Shown here: positions 32,049 to 40,206 of the stretch, piece by piece
Layout of the letters: each line of letters starts with the position of its first letter
How positions within the stretch are numbered: position 1 is the first letter of the stretch
From: Gemmatimonadetes bacterium 13_1_20CM_4_69_16
GTDB lineage: Bacteria; Gemmatimonadota; Gemmatimonadetes; Gemmatimonadales; GWC2-71-9
DNA: 44,195 nt
Assembly (NCBI GenBank): GCA_001919865.1
Contig: MNIR01000059.1
Span: forward strand, 1-44,195
Direction: 5' to 3'
The notes under the pieces: model-generated
What the model was told of the DNA's origin: nothing
Databases searched by the model: none
The model's input: only the letters and a program-made list of their open reading frames with translations
Translations under genes and position numbers: made by a program

Positions 32049-32569
32049 GGCGGCGGGAAGATACGCGGGATCTCGGCCTCGTCGTGCTCATCTCCGGACG
32101 GCGCGAGTCGGACCGCATTCGCGCCCTGGCGCTCGGCGCGGATGATTGCCTCCTCAAGCCGTTCGCGCCGCAGGAGCTGGTGTTGCGCGTCGGGGCCATC
32201 CTGCGTCGGCTCAGCTCGCCCGCGGTGGCGGCCGGCGGGCGTCTCAGCGCCGGCGCCATCGTGCTCGACACGGCGGCCCGCAGCGCCACCGTAGACGGCA
32301 CCGAGCTCGCCCTGACCGCGACCGAGTTCAAGCTGCTGCGCGTGTTGCTCGAAGGCGCGGGACGAGTCCACAGCCGGCCCCAGCTGCTCGAAGCGGTGTG
32401 GCAGGCGCACCCGAACCTGCAGACTCGCACCGTGGACATGCACATGCAGCGGTTACGTTACAAGCTCGGCTCCCAGGGATGGTGCATCGAAACCGTGCGC
32501 GGCACCGGCTACCGCTTCCGTGCCGATCCCAAGAACGGCGAGCGGCCCGCCAAGCGGTCGCGTCGCTAG
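32042..32569 (+). pseudogene. 5'-truncated PhoB-like response regulator
   Basis: The open frame from about 32042 reads QLRRREDTRDLGLVVLISGRR and continues as a close paralogue of the PhoB at 29390-30142 (ALGADDCLLKPFAPQELVLRVG, TATEFKLLRVLLEGAGRVHSR, RTVDMHMQRLRYKLG, ETVRGTGYRF). It lacks the first 70 or so residues, including the acidic pair and the phosphoacceptor Asp. The first usable start is GTG at 32084, giving 161 residues with an intact DNA-binding domain. A constitutive binder is possible, but loss of function is more likely. The 5' edge meets the GT4 fragment at about 32040-32046, a deletion or rearrangement junction. Confidence 0.8.
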
Positions 32570-32582
32570 GCCGTGTCAGCGG

Positions 32583-33392
32583 CTACGTGAGCTTGACACG
32601 CGACACGTCAAAGGACGGCTTGGGGAACTTCAGGTCCAGCCGCTCGAGCGCGTGCACGAGAATGTGGGAGACCGCGAGGTTCCGGAACCACTTCTTGTTC
32701 GCGGGAATGACGAACCACGGGGCCACGTCCGTGCTGCAACGGCTGAGCGCATCCTCGTACGCCTCGACGTAGCCGTCCCAATATTTTCGGTCCTCGAAAT
32801 CCTCCGGCGCGAGTTTCCACTGCTTCGTCCTATCCGTCAGGCGCTCTTCGAAGCGGCGCTTCTGCTCGTCCTTACTGATGTGAAGAAAGAACTTCACCAC
32901 GGTGACCCCGCTGTCGCCGAGCAACCCCTCGAACCGGTTGATGTGGTCGTACCGCCCGGCCCACACCTCTTTGGGGACGAGCTTACGGACCCGGGCGACC
33001 AGCACATCCTCGTAGTGCGACCGGTTGAAGATCGCGATGTCGCCCCTGGCGGGGACGGCCCGGTGGATCCGCCACAGAAAATCGTGCTCCGCCTCCTCGG
33101 CCGAGGGGCGCTTGAAGGCCGTGACGTGGCACCCTTGAGGATTGAACCCCGTCATCACGTGCCGGATCGTCCCGTCCTTGCCCCCTGCGTCCATCGCCTG
33201 CAGCACGACCAGCAAGGCGTGACGATGATCCGCGAACATCACATACTGCAACTCGTCTAGCCGGGCGATGTCCTGCGCGAGCGCCTGCTCCGTGGCTGCA
33301 TCTTTCTTGTGACCGGACGTGTCGTCGGGATCCCACTCGGCCAGGTGCAGGCGTCGGCCCGGCGGCACGACCAGCTTCTCCCATAATTTCAC
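32583..33392 (-). CDS. ppk2: Polyphosphate kinase 2 family (polyphosphate:nucleotide phosphotransferase)
   Basis: A 269-residue PPK2-family enzyme that moves phosphate between polyphosphate and nucleoside mono- or diphosphates. VLQAMDAGGKDGTIRHV is the Walker A-like loop. FNPQGCHVTAFKRPSAEE and HDFLWRIHRAVPARGDIAIFNRSHYEDVLV hold the Walker B region. The lid and C-terminal part include VKFFLHISKDEQKRRFEERL, WKLAPEDFEDRKYWDGYVEAYEDAL and WFVIPANKKWFRNL. It resembles the TIGR03709 subgroup; whether AMP or ADP is preferred cannot be read off. ATG at 33392. It is convergent with the phoB fragment and divergent from ppx, sharing a 183-base intergenic region with PHO box B. Confidence 0.93.
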   Translation of the reverse strand: MKLWEKLVVPPGRRLHLAEWDPDDTSGHKKDAATEQALAQDIARLDELQYVMFADHRHALLVVLQAMDAGGKDGTIRHVMTGFNPQGCHVTAFKRPSAEEAEHDFLWRIHRAVPARGDIAIFNRSHYEDVLVARVRKLVPKEVWAGRYDHINRFEGLLGDSGVTVVKFFLHISKDEQKRRFEERLTDRTKQWKLAPEDFEDRKYWDGYVEAYEDALSRCSTDVAPWFVIPANKKWFRNLAVSHILVHALERLDLKFPKPSFDVSRVKLT

Positions 33393-33470
33393 GTGTCGGC
33401 TCCGTGACGGGTGCGAGCCAAGTTACACGACGCATCCCTCCGTGCAACAAGCGCTTGCAGCGACACACCG

Positions 33471-33492
33471 TCGTTGCACATCCGTTACACAA
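33471..33492 (+). promoter_or_regulatory. Candidate PHO box B (ppk2/ppx intergenic)
   Basis: TCGTTGCACAT (33471-33481) and CCGTTACACAA (33482-33492) form 11-base direct repeats. TATGCT (33499-33504) lies about 9 bases past the last conserved CCGTTACA, which is the -10 spacing of known Pho promoters. It is oriented towards ppx-ppk1 and may also affect divergent ppk2. Apart from this site and promoters, nothing else is visible in 33393-33575. Confidence 0.6.
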
Positions 33493-33575
33493 CGGTGATA
33501 TGCTTGAAAGCGGCGCCTGCATTGACGGGGGCAGCCGGCGGCACCATCTCTCTCCACCCCAAACGATTCGGTCGC

Positions 33576-35201
33576 ATGGTAACCGCCACAACTCAGACGA
33601 GCGCGCCCGCCGCGACCGGCGGATCGGCCCCCCCTGCGGGAGCGGCCGCCGCGGCGACGCTGCCGCGCCTCGCGGCGGTTGACATCGGCACGAACTCGAT
33701 ACGCCTCGTCGTCGCCGAGGTCCAGTCCGACGGATCCTACCGGGTGCTCGACCAGGATCGCGAGATGACGCGACTCGGCCGGGGACTGTATGATCGCGGC
33801 CGGATCGGCGACGAACCGATGGAGCAGTCCCTCCAGACGCTGGGCCGGATGAAGGCGATTGCGGAGGGGTTCAACGCCCGCGAGCTGCGCGCCATTGCGA
33901 CGAGCGCCGTGCGCGAGGCGGCGAACGGGCGGGATTTCGTCCGGGAGGCGTGGCGTCGCTGTCGCGTCCGCGTCGAGGTCGTACCTCCCGAGGAGGAAGC
34001 CCGCCTCGCCTTCCGGAGCGTCTCCCGCCACTACGATCTGAGCGATCGCTTGACCGCGATCGTCGACATCGGCGGCGGCAGTGCGGAGGTCATCCTCGCG
34101 GCAGGCGGGGTGATCGACCAGGTCGTCTCGCTGCCGCTCGGCGCGGTGCGCTTGACGGAGCGTTACTGCAAGTCGGACCCGCTCCGGTCGAAGCACTGGA
34201 AGGCGCTACGGCGCGGGATCGACGCCACCATCAAGGAGATGATGGGGAAGCCGCCGTTCGCGGCCGAGGTGATGATCGGCAGCGGTGGCACGTTTACGAA
34301 CCTCGCGGAGATGGCGCAGCTGGAGCGGGACGGCAAGGTCGCCCATGCGCGTGACCACGCGATCAGCCGCGCCGAGGTCGTGCGCCTGCTGGACCGGCTG
34401 CGCGAGACGCCGCTCGAGGCGCGGCGCCAGATCCCCGGCCTCAACCCGCAGCGGGCCGACATCATCATCGCCGGCGTCGCCGCCGTCGCCCGCCTGATGC
34501 GGCGGCTCGGCACGCAACGCGTGCTGGTGAACGACCGCGGCATTCGCGACGGCGTGCTGCTGTCGATGATCGACGACCTGTTCGGCACGACGCCGCCGAC
34601 GCGCGCCGCGGTCGCGGACCGCATGGAGGTGGTGCGGCGGTTCGCGCGCAAATGTCACTCGAACGAGCGGCACTGCGAGCACGTGGCCACGCTGGCCGCG
34701 TCGATGTTCGACGCGCTGCGCGACGCCTACGCCCTCCCCGCCGGGGGTCGCGACATCCTCCGGGCCGCCGCGTTGTTGCACGACATCGGCTACCTGATCA
34801 ACCACGAGGAGCATCACAAGCACGCATATCACCTGATCATGCACGGCGACCTGCGCGGTTTCTCTTCCCGGGAGATCGAGCTGATCGCGAACGTCGCCCG
34901 CTACCATCGGCGTGCGGCGCCGAAGAAGGCCCACGCGAACTTCGCCCGACTGGACCGCGGCGAGCGCCGCCTGGTCCGGCGTCTGAGCGGCGTCCTGCGC
35001 GTGGCCGATGGTCTCGATCGCGCACACGGGCAGGCCGTCCAGGGCGTCCGCTGCCGCGTCGGCGACGGATGGGTCCGCATGTTGGTGCGCGCCACACGCG
35101 ACCCCGCGATCGAGCTGGAGGACGCGACGCGCAAGGCGGGCCTGTTCGAGCGGGCGTTCCGCGCCGGCCTCACCCTGTCCTGGTCCCGACCGAGGAAATA
35201 G
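33576..35201 (+). CDS. ppx: Exopolyphosphatase / guanosine pentaphosphate phosphohydrolase with C-terminal HD domain
   Basis: A 541-residue Ppx/GppA protein that removes terminal phosphate from polyphosphate and may act on pppGpp. ASKHA-fold motifs are LAAVDIGTNSIRLVVAEV, ATSAVREAANG, AIVDIGGGSAEVILA and IGSGGTFTNLAEM. The C-terminal third is an HD-type domain (HCEHVATLA, LLHDIGYLINHEEHHKHAYHLI, ANVARYHRR), as in long E. coli-type Ppx, with the metal-type His-Asp retained. ATG at 33576 precedes a low-complexity Ala/Thr leader of about 30 residues. The frame is open to 33411, but that region holds PHO box B. Two bases separate its stop from ppk1. Confidence 0.93.
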   Translation: MVTATTQTSAPAATGGSAPPAGAAAAATLPRLAAVDIGTNSIRLVVAEVQSDGSYRVLDQDREMTRLGRGLYDRGRIGDEPMEQSLQTLGRMKAIAEGFNARELRAIATSAVREAANGRDFVREAWRRCRVRVEVVPPEEEARLAFRSVSRHYDLSDRLTAIVDIGGGSAEVILAAGGVIDQVVSLPLGAVRLTERYCKSDPLRSKHWKALRRGIDATIKEMMGKPPFAAEVMIGSGGTFTNLAEMAQLERDGKVAHARDHAISRAEVVRLLDRLRETPLEARRQIPGLNPQRADIIIAGVAAVARLMRRLGTQRVLVNDRGIRDGVLLSMIDDLFGTTPPTRAAVADRMEVVRRFARKCHSNERHCEHVATLAASMFDALRDAYALPAGGRDILRAAALLHDIGYLINHEEHHKHAYHLIMHGDLRGFSSREIELIANVARYHRRAAPKKAHANFARLDRGERRLVRRLSGVLRVADGLDRAHGQAVQGVRCRVGDGWVRMLVRATRDPAIELEDATRKAGLFERAFRAGLTLSWSRPRK

Positions 35202-35203
35202 CC

Positions 35204-37396
35204 GTGTCCGAGCGCGCCCTGCCGGCCTATCCGCCGGATCACTACTTCAACCGCGAGCTCTCCTGGCTCGAGTTCAACGCCCGCGTGCTGGAGGAGGCGG
35301 CCGACCCCTCGAACCCGTTGCTCGAGCGGCTCAAGTTCCTCGCGATTTTCAGCTCCAATCTGGACGAGTTCTTCGAGATCCGGGTGGCGGGGCTGCAGCA
35401 GCAGGTGTACGCCGGCGTCGAGCCCCAGGATTATGGGGCGGACGGCCTGGCACCCGCCGACCAGCTCGCCGCCATCGAGCGTCGGGTGCACGAGCTCGTG
35501 GCCGCGCAGTACCGTATCCTCGGGACCGACGTGCTCCCGGGACTCGCCGCCGGCGGCATCGAGCGCGTGCGGTTCGCCGAGCTGACCGATACCGAGCGGC
35601 GCCACGTGGACGCGCTGTTTCGCGCCAGCGTCTATCCGGTGCTCACACCGCTCGCGATCGATCCCGGCCATCCCTTTCCGCACGTCCACAACAAGAGCCT
35701 GAATATCGCGCTCGTGGTCGAGCGCAAGAACGGGAGCCAGCCGCGGCGCCATTTCGCGGTGGTGCAGGTGCCCGCCGTGCTCGACCGGGTGGTCGTCGTG
35801 TCGACCCACGGCGAAGGCCGAGTCCGCTTCATCCTGCTCGAGGACATCATCGCCCGGCACCTGCGCAAGTTGTTCGGCGGCCTGCGGGTCGTCAGCCACA
35901 CGGTGTTTCGCGTCGCCCGGAACACCGACCTGACGATCCAGGAGGACGACGCCGAGGACCTCCTCGAGACGATCGAGGAGAGCCTGCGGCAGCGCATGCG
36001 CAGCGATCCGGTGCGGCTCGAGATTTCGGCCGACGCGGACGACGCCTTGAGCAGCATGCTGGTGCAGGCGCACGACCTCGAACCGCGCGACGTCTATCGC
36101 GTGGACGGACCGATCGACCTGACCGCCCTGATGGCGCTGCATCGGCTGGACGACTTCGCCGCGCTCCGCGACGAGCCGCTCGTACCGAGGGTCTCGGCGG
36201 CGCTGGCCCAGGGGCGCGACGTCTTCGACGTGATCCGCGCGCACGACGTGCTCATCCATCTGCCGTACGAGTCCTTCGGGCCGGTCGTGGACTTCATCGA
36301 CCGGGCAGCCGACGATGCCCAAGTGCTGGCGATCAAGCAGACCTTGTATCGCACGAGCGGGGCGAGTCCGATCATTTCCGCGTTGGCGCGAGCCGCCCAG
36401 AACGGCAAGCAGGTGACCGCCCTGGTCGAGCTCAAAGCGCGGATGGACGAGCAGAACAACATCACGTGGGCGCGGACCCTGGAGCAGGCGGGCGTCCACG
36501 TGGTCTACGGCATCGTCGGGCTGAAGACCCACTGCAAGGCGGCCCTGGTAGTGCGGCGCGAAGCCGACGGCATCAGGCGCTACGTGCACCTCTCCACCGG
36601 GAACTACAACCCCACCACGGCGCGCAGCTATACGGACCTCGGCCTGTTCACCGCCGAGCCGGACGTCGGCGAGGACGTCAGCGCGTTGTTCAACCTGCTC
36701 ACCGGCTACGCCGACGGCTACGAGTGGCGGAAGCTGCTGGTCGCGCCCCTCGGACTACGCGAGCAGATCATCACGCTGATCGAGCGCGAGCAGCGCAACG
36801 CGCAGCAGGGCCGCCCGGCGCGAATCATCGTGAAGATGAACGCGCTGGTGGAGCCGTCCGTAATCGACGCGCTGTACCGGGCATCCCAGGCGGGTGTCCC
36901 GATCGACCTCGTCATCCGCGGCATTTGCTGCCTGCGCCCCGGGCTCCCTGGCGTCTCCGAAACCATCCGGGTGACGAGCATCGTCGACCGCTTCCTCGAG
37001 CACAGCCGCATCTTCTACTTCGAGAACGGTGGCGACCCGCAAGTCTTGCTCGCGAGCGCGGATTGGATGCCGCGGAACTTCTGGCGCCGCATCGAGACGA
37101 TGTTCCCGATCGAGGATCCCGTCCTGCAATCACGCGTGGTCGGGGAGATCCTGCAGCTCGTGCTTGCGGACAACGTGAAGGCACGGGAACTGCTCCCCGA
37201 CGGCACCTACCGCCGGCGCGCCCGCGCCGCGGCTGACGCCACCGTGCGCTGCCAGGCCGCGCTGCAGTACGTCGCGCGCGAGGCGGCTCGGGAGGGGTCC
37301 GAGCCACACCCGCCCTTCATCCCGATCGTGCGGCGGCCGCGCACCCCCCTCGGCGAGCCGGCCGCCGGAGCCGAACGCCTCCGCACTCCCGCCTGA
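35204..37396 (+). CDS. ppk: Polyphosphate kinase 1
   Basis: A 730-residue PPK1, which reversibly makes polyphosphate from ATP. The N-terminal domain starts YFNRELSWLEFNARVLEEA, and LKFLAIFSSNLDEFFEIRVAGL is the family hallmark. The two phospholipase D-like domains contain YVHLSTGNYNPTTARSYTDLGLFT (phospho-His candidate) and IRVTSIVDRFLEHSRIFYF (second conserved His). AIKQTLYRTSG and LVELKARMDEQNNI are also typical. Length is normal. GTG at 35204, two bases after ppx, begins right before the conserved region; the frame is open far upstream as a shadow of ppx. Synthesis and breakdown enzymes are thus coupled in one unit. Confidence 0.96.
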   Translation: MSERALPAYPPDHYFNRELSWLEFNARVLEEAADPSNPLLERLKFLAIFSSNLDEFFEIRVAGLQQQVYAGVEPQDYGADGLAPADQLAAIERRVHELVAAQYRILGTDVLPGLAAGGIERVRFAELTDTERRHVDALFRASVYPVLTPLAIDPGHPFPHVHNKSLNIALVVERKNGSQPRRHFAVVQVPAVLDRVVVVSTHGEGRVRFILLEDIIARHLRKLFGGLRVVSHTVFRVARNTDLTIQEDDAEDLLETIEESLRQRMRSDPVRLEISADADDALSSMLVQAHDLEPRDVYRVDGPIDLTALMALHRLDDFAALRDEPLVPRVSAALAQGRDVFDVIRAHDVLIHLPYESFGPVVDFIDRAADDAQVLAIKQTLYRTSGASPIISALARAAQNGKQVTALVELKARMDEQNNITWARTLEQAGVHVVYGIVGLKTHCKAALVVRREADGIRRYVHLSTGNYNPTTARSYTDLGLFTAEPDVGEDVSALFNLLTGYADGYEWRKLLVAPLGLREQIITLIEREQRNAQQGRPARIIVKMNALVEPSVIDALYRASQAGVPIDLVIRGICCLRPGLPGVSETIRVTSIVDRFLEHSRIFYFENGGDPQVLLASADWMPRNFWRRIETMFPIEDPVLQSRVVGEILQLVLADNVKARELLPDGTYRRRARAAADATVRCQAALQYVAREAAREGSEPHPPFIPIVRRPRTPLGEPAAGAERLRTPA

Positions 37397-37404
37397 GCCG
37401 CGTC

Positions 37405-37917
37405 GTGCGCCTGCTCGTGGTCCGTCACGCGATCGCCGAAGACCGGGAGGCGTACGCGCGCTCCCACCGCGACGACGCGGCCCGCCCGCTGACCTCCGAG
37501 GGGCGGCGCAAGATGGAGGGCGTCGCGCTCGGCCTGCGCCAGCTCGTGCCGACGATCGACCTCCTCGCCGCGAGCCCGTTCCGCCGGGCGCTCGACACGG
37601 CGGAGATCATCGCGCAGGCGTACGAGGGGCAGCGCGTGGAGCGCGTCGCCGAGCTCGCGCCGGGCGCCGGGGTGGATCGGTTTCTCGGCTGGCTGGCAGG
37701 GCTTGGGCCGCGCCCCACCGTTGCGGTGGTGGGCCATGAGCCCGACCTGAGTCGGATCGTCTGCACCCTCCTCGCGGACACGAACGGACCCTTCCTCGAG
37801 CTCCGCAAGGGTGCGGCCTGTCTGCTCGAGTTTCCCAGCGCGGTGGGCCGTGGCGCCGCGACGCTCGATTGGTTCCTCGGCCCCAAACACCTGCGCCGTC
37901 TCGCCGCCGGTGACTAG
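37405..37917 (+). CDS. sixA: SixA-family phosphohistidine phosphatase (histidine phosphatase superfamily)
   Basis: A 170-residue enzyme. LLVVRHAIAEDREAYA holds the RHA catalytic motif with the phospho-accepting His. RPLTSEGRRKMEGVALGLRQL, LAASPFRRALDTAEIIA and VAVVGHEPDLSRIV (second catalytic His) complete the SixA pattern. SixA removes phosphate from phosphohistidine in relay proteins, and many homologues sit next to polyphosphate and CHAD genes, as here. GTG at 37405 lies eight bases after the ppk stop. Its stop overlaps the CHAD gene start by eight bases. Confidence 0.9.
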   Translation: MRLLVVRHAIAEDREAYARSHRDDAARPLTSEGRRKMEGVALGLRQLVPTIDLLAASPFRRALDTAEIIAQAYEGQRVERVAELAPGAGVDRFLGWLAGLGPRPTVAVVGHEPDLSRIVCTLLADTNGPFLELRKGAACLLEFPSAVGRGAATLDWFLGPKHLRRLAAGD

Positions 37918-39010
37918 GCGCCCCCCCCCCGCCGGTCTGCTCGCCCGCCCCGCGCCCGCCGCCGCGGCGCTGGTCGGCCTCACGCTGTTGGACGAAGCGC
38001 GGGCGGCATGCGGCCGTCTCGACGCCCCGGATGACTCCGAGGCGCTGCACGATTTCCGCGTGGCGCTGCGGCGGCTGCGTACCCTGCTGCGCAGCTTCCG
38101 GCCCGAGCTCGGGCGTGCGGTCGCGAAGAAGCTGCAGCGTCGGCTGCGCGACGCCACGCGCGCGACCAGCGCCGGGCGCGACGCGGAGGTCCAACTCGCC
38201 TGGGTACGCACTCACCGCCCCGAGCCGGGCCGGCGCTCGGGGCCCGGCGTGCCGTGGCTCCTGACCCGGCTCGAGGACCGTCAGAACCGGGCGTACGCGG
38301 ATATCCGTCAGGAGATCCCGCCGGAGTTTCGCCAGATCGAGCGCCGCGTGCGTCGCGGGCTCAATGCGACGTTGGTGGACCCGAGTCCCACCGCGCCGCC
38401 CTTCGCGGCAGCCACCGGCCGGCTGCTACGCGAGCAGACCGCCATGCTCGAGCAGGAGCTCGAGACCGCCCGCTCCACGCGCGATCAAGACGCCGTTCAC
38501 GCCGCGCGCATCGCTGTGAAGCGGCTGCGCTACCTGCTCGAGCCGATCGCCGACGAGCGCCCCCCCCGGGCGGGTGCGCTGGTCGAGCTCCTCAAGCGGC
38601 TCCAGAACGTGCTCGGCGAGCTGCACGACCTCCAGGTCCTGCTGGCCGAGCTCGGCGTCGCGGTCGCGGAGGCCGCCGCGGAGCGGGCCCGTCACTTGCA
38701 CGCGGCGGCGCTCGCCGGCACCCCAGGGCGCAGACCCGCCAAGCGGACGGGACCACGGCCGGCCAGCGCCGGGCTGCTCGCCCTGGCTCGCTTCGCAGGC
38801 CGACTCCACGACGACCTGTTTCGGCGCCTCGACGCAGAGTGGGCGGGGGAGCCGCTGGCAACACTCACGCAGGATTTGCGTGGCTTCGCCGACGACCTCG
38901 TCGCGGCCGTCGTGCCTCCCCCGCGCTTACCGCCGCCCCGCCGCACCCGCGTCCACCCCGCGCGCTCCCGCGCGCGGCCGGGCGCGGCAGAGCCCCAGCG
39001 ACACCGCTGA
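37910..39010 (+). CDS. CHAD domain protein (polyphosphate-associated)
   Basis: A 366-residue helical protein. The CHAD domain, with its conserved His and Arg/Lys-rich surface, shows as EALHDFRVALRRLRTLLRSF, KKLQRRLRDATRATSAGRDAEV, AVHAARIAVKRLRYLLEPIADE and RLQNVLGELHDLQVLLAEL. CHAD domains bind polyphosphate through basic residues. No CYTH domain is attached. The C-terminus is a Pro/Arg-rich tail. GTG at 37910 overlaps the sixA stop. A run of ten C near 37919-37928 at the start of the gene is a possible sequencing or slippage hot spot. Neighbours ppk, ppx and sixA fit a granule-binding or regulatory role (inference). Confidence 0.88.
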   Translation: MTRRPPPAGLLARPAPAAAALVGLTLLDEARAACGRLDAPDDSEALHDFRVALRRLRTLLRSFRPELGRAVAKKLQRRLRDATRATSAGRDAEVQLAWVRTHRPEPGRRSGPGVPWLLTRLEDRQNRAYADIRQEIPPEFRQIERRVRRGLNATLVDPSPTAPPFAAATGRLLREQTAMLEQELETARSTRDQDAVHAARIAVKRLRYLLEPIADERPPRAGALVELLKRLQNVLGELHDLQVLLAELGVAVAEAAAERARHLHAAALAGTPGRRPAKRTGPRPASAGLLALARFAGRLHDDLFRRLDAEWAGEPLATLTQDLRGFADDLVAAVVPPPRLPPPRRTRVHPARSRARPGAAEPQRHR

Positions 39011-39036
39011 GCGCGCCGCTCTCAGACCTGCGGGCC

Positions 39037-39058
39037 CCGTTACCGAGCCGTTACATTC
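39037..39058 (+). promoter_or_regulatory. Candidate PHO box C (upstream of porin-pstS)
   Basis: CCGTTACCGAG (39037-39047) and CCGTTACATTC (39048-39058) are near-identical 11-base direct repeats. They lie about 100 bases before the porin ATG, in the 148-base gap after the CHAD gene. No convincing -10 hexamer follows at the expected distance. Confidence 0.6.
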
Positions 39059-39158
39059 GACCGACCCGCCCGTGACGCGGCGGCGTTCGTTTAGGGCGTT
39101 GAGTCACAGCCACAGTGCAGTTGTCCAACTCCATCCCTTAAGAAGGGGAGACACCCCA

Positions 39159-40181
39159 ATGGCGTTCTCCTATCGTCGGGCGGTCGCGGTGGCCGTCGTC
39201 GCCGCTGCGGCGGGTGCCGCGCCGCTCGCGGCACAGGCTCCCGCGGCTCCGCAAGTGACGGTCGGCGGCTTGGTGTACACCCAGTACGTGTACCAGCTGA
39301 AGGATACGATCAATCACTTCAACAACTTCGACATCACGCGTGCCTATGTGAACATCCTGGGCCGGTTCGCGGGCGGAGTCACCACCCGCATTACCCCGGA
39401 CATCCAACGCGTCGGCGCCGGTGACAACTCGCTCAGGCTCCGACTCAAGTACGCCTTCGCGACGTACACGCCGCAGGGGAGTGCCCTCACCTTCAAGGCT
39501 GGCTTGATCCACACGCCATGGCTCGACTGGGAAGAGGCCCTGTGGGATTACCGCATGCAGGGTACGATGGCGACGGACCGCGCCGGCTACCTGTCGGCAG
39601 CGGACTACGGGGTAGGCGTGGACGGCAAATGGATGGCTGACAAGGTCAACTTCCAGTTCACGGTCGTCAACGGGACGTTCTATTCGGGCACGTCGGCGGG
39701 CGCGGGCAAGGACGCGCAGGCACGTGTCTCAGTCCGGGTGCTCGACACCAATGATTCGAGCCGGGTCGGCGGACTCCGCGTCACGGGCTACGCAGGCTAC
39801 GGCCGGGCCCTTGCGGGAGACCGGAATCGCTTCATCGGGATGATCTCCTATCGGTCGAAGGAAATCACGCTTGCCGGCGAGGCAGCGGTGACCCAGGACG
39901 GGGTGCTCAGCGCCACCAACGGGCACGTCTACAGCGCGTTCGGAGTCTACAAGTTCCCGCAGGCTAAGGCCGCGATCATCGCCCGCGTGGACGTCTTACA
40001 TCGGCAAGCGGGTGCGGTAGACAAGCAGACGCGGTTCATCGGCGGCGTATCCTATCAGCTGTCGCCCAACTGGCGCCTGCTCGCGGACTGGGATTACGCG
40101 AACTATCAAACCGACATCCTGAACGCCGCCAACGACGCCACGCGTTCGCAGGCCCTGTTTCAGACCCAGTTCACGTTCTAA
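39159..40181 (+). CDS. Outer-membrane porin, probably phosphate-selective (OprO/OprP-like)
   Basis: A 340-residue exported beta-barrel. The signal peptide ends near PLAAQA. The mature part begins VTVGGLVYTQYVYQLKD, followed by FDITRAYVNILGRFAGGVTTRITPDI and alternating strands, with C-terminal RSQALFQTQFTF ending in Phe as needed for outer-membrane assembly. It resembles the phosphate-selective porin O/P fold, though anion selectivity cannot be shown from sequence. ATG at 39159 has AAGGGGAG about eight bases upstream. PHO box C lies upstream and pstS starts 25 bases downstream, so porin and periplasmic binding protein appear cotranscribed. Confidence 0.85.
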   Translation: MAFSYRRAVAVAVVAAAAGAAPLAAQAPAAPQVTVGGLVYTQYVYQLKDTINHFNNFDITRAYVNILGRFAGGVTTRITPDIQRVGAGDNSLRLRLKYAFATYTPQGSALTFKAGLIHTPWLDWEEALWDYRMQGTMATDRAGYLSAADYGVGVDGKWMADKVNFQFTVVNGTFYSGTSAGAGKDAQARVSVRVLDTNDSSRVGGLRVTGYAGYGRALAGDRNRFIGMISYRSKEITLAGEAAVTQDGVLSATNGHVYSAFGVYKFPQAKAAIIARVDVLHRQAGAVDKQTRFIGGVSYQLSPNWRLLADWDYANYQTDILNAANDATRSQALFQTQFTF

Positions 40182-40206
40182 CACCGACCCAGAGGTCCAG
40201 ATCGCC

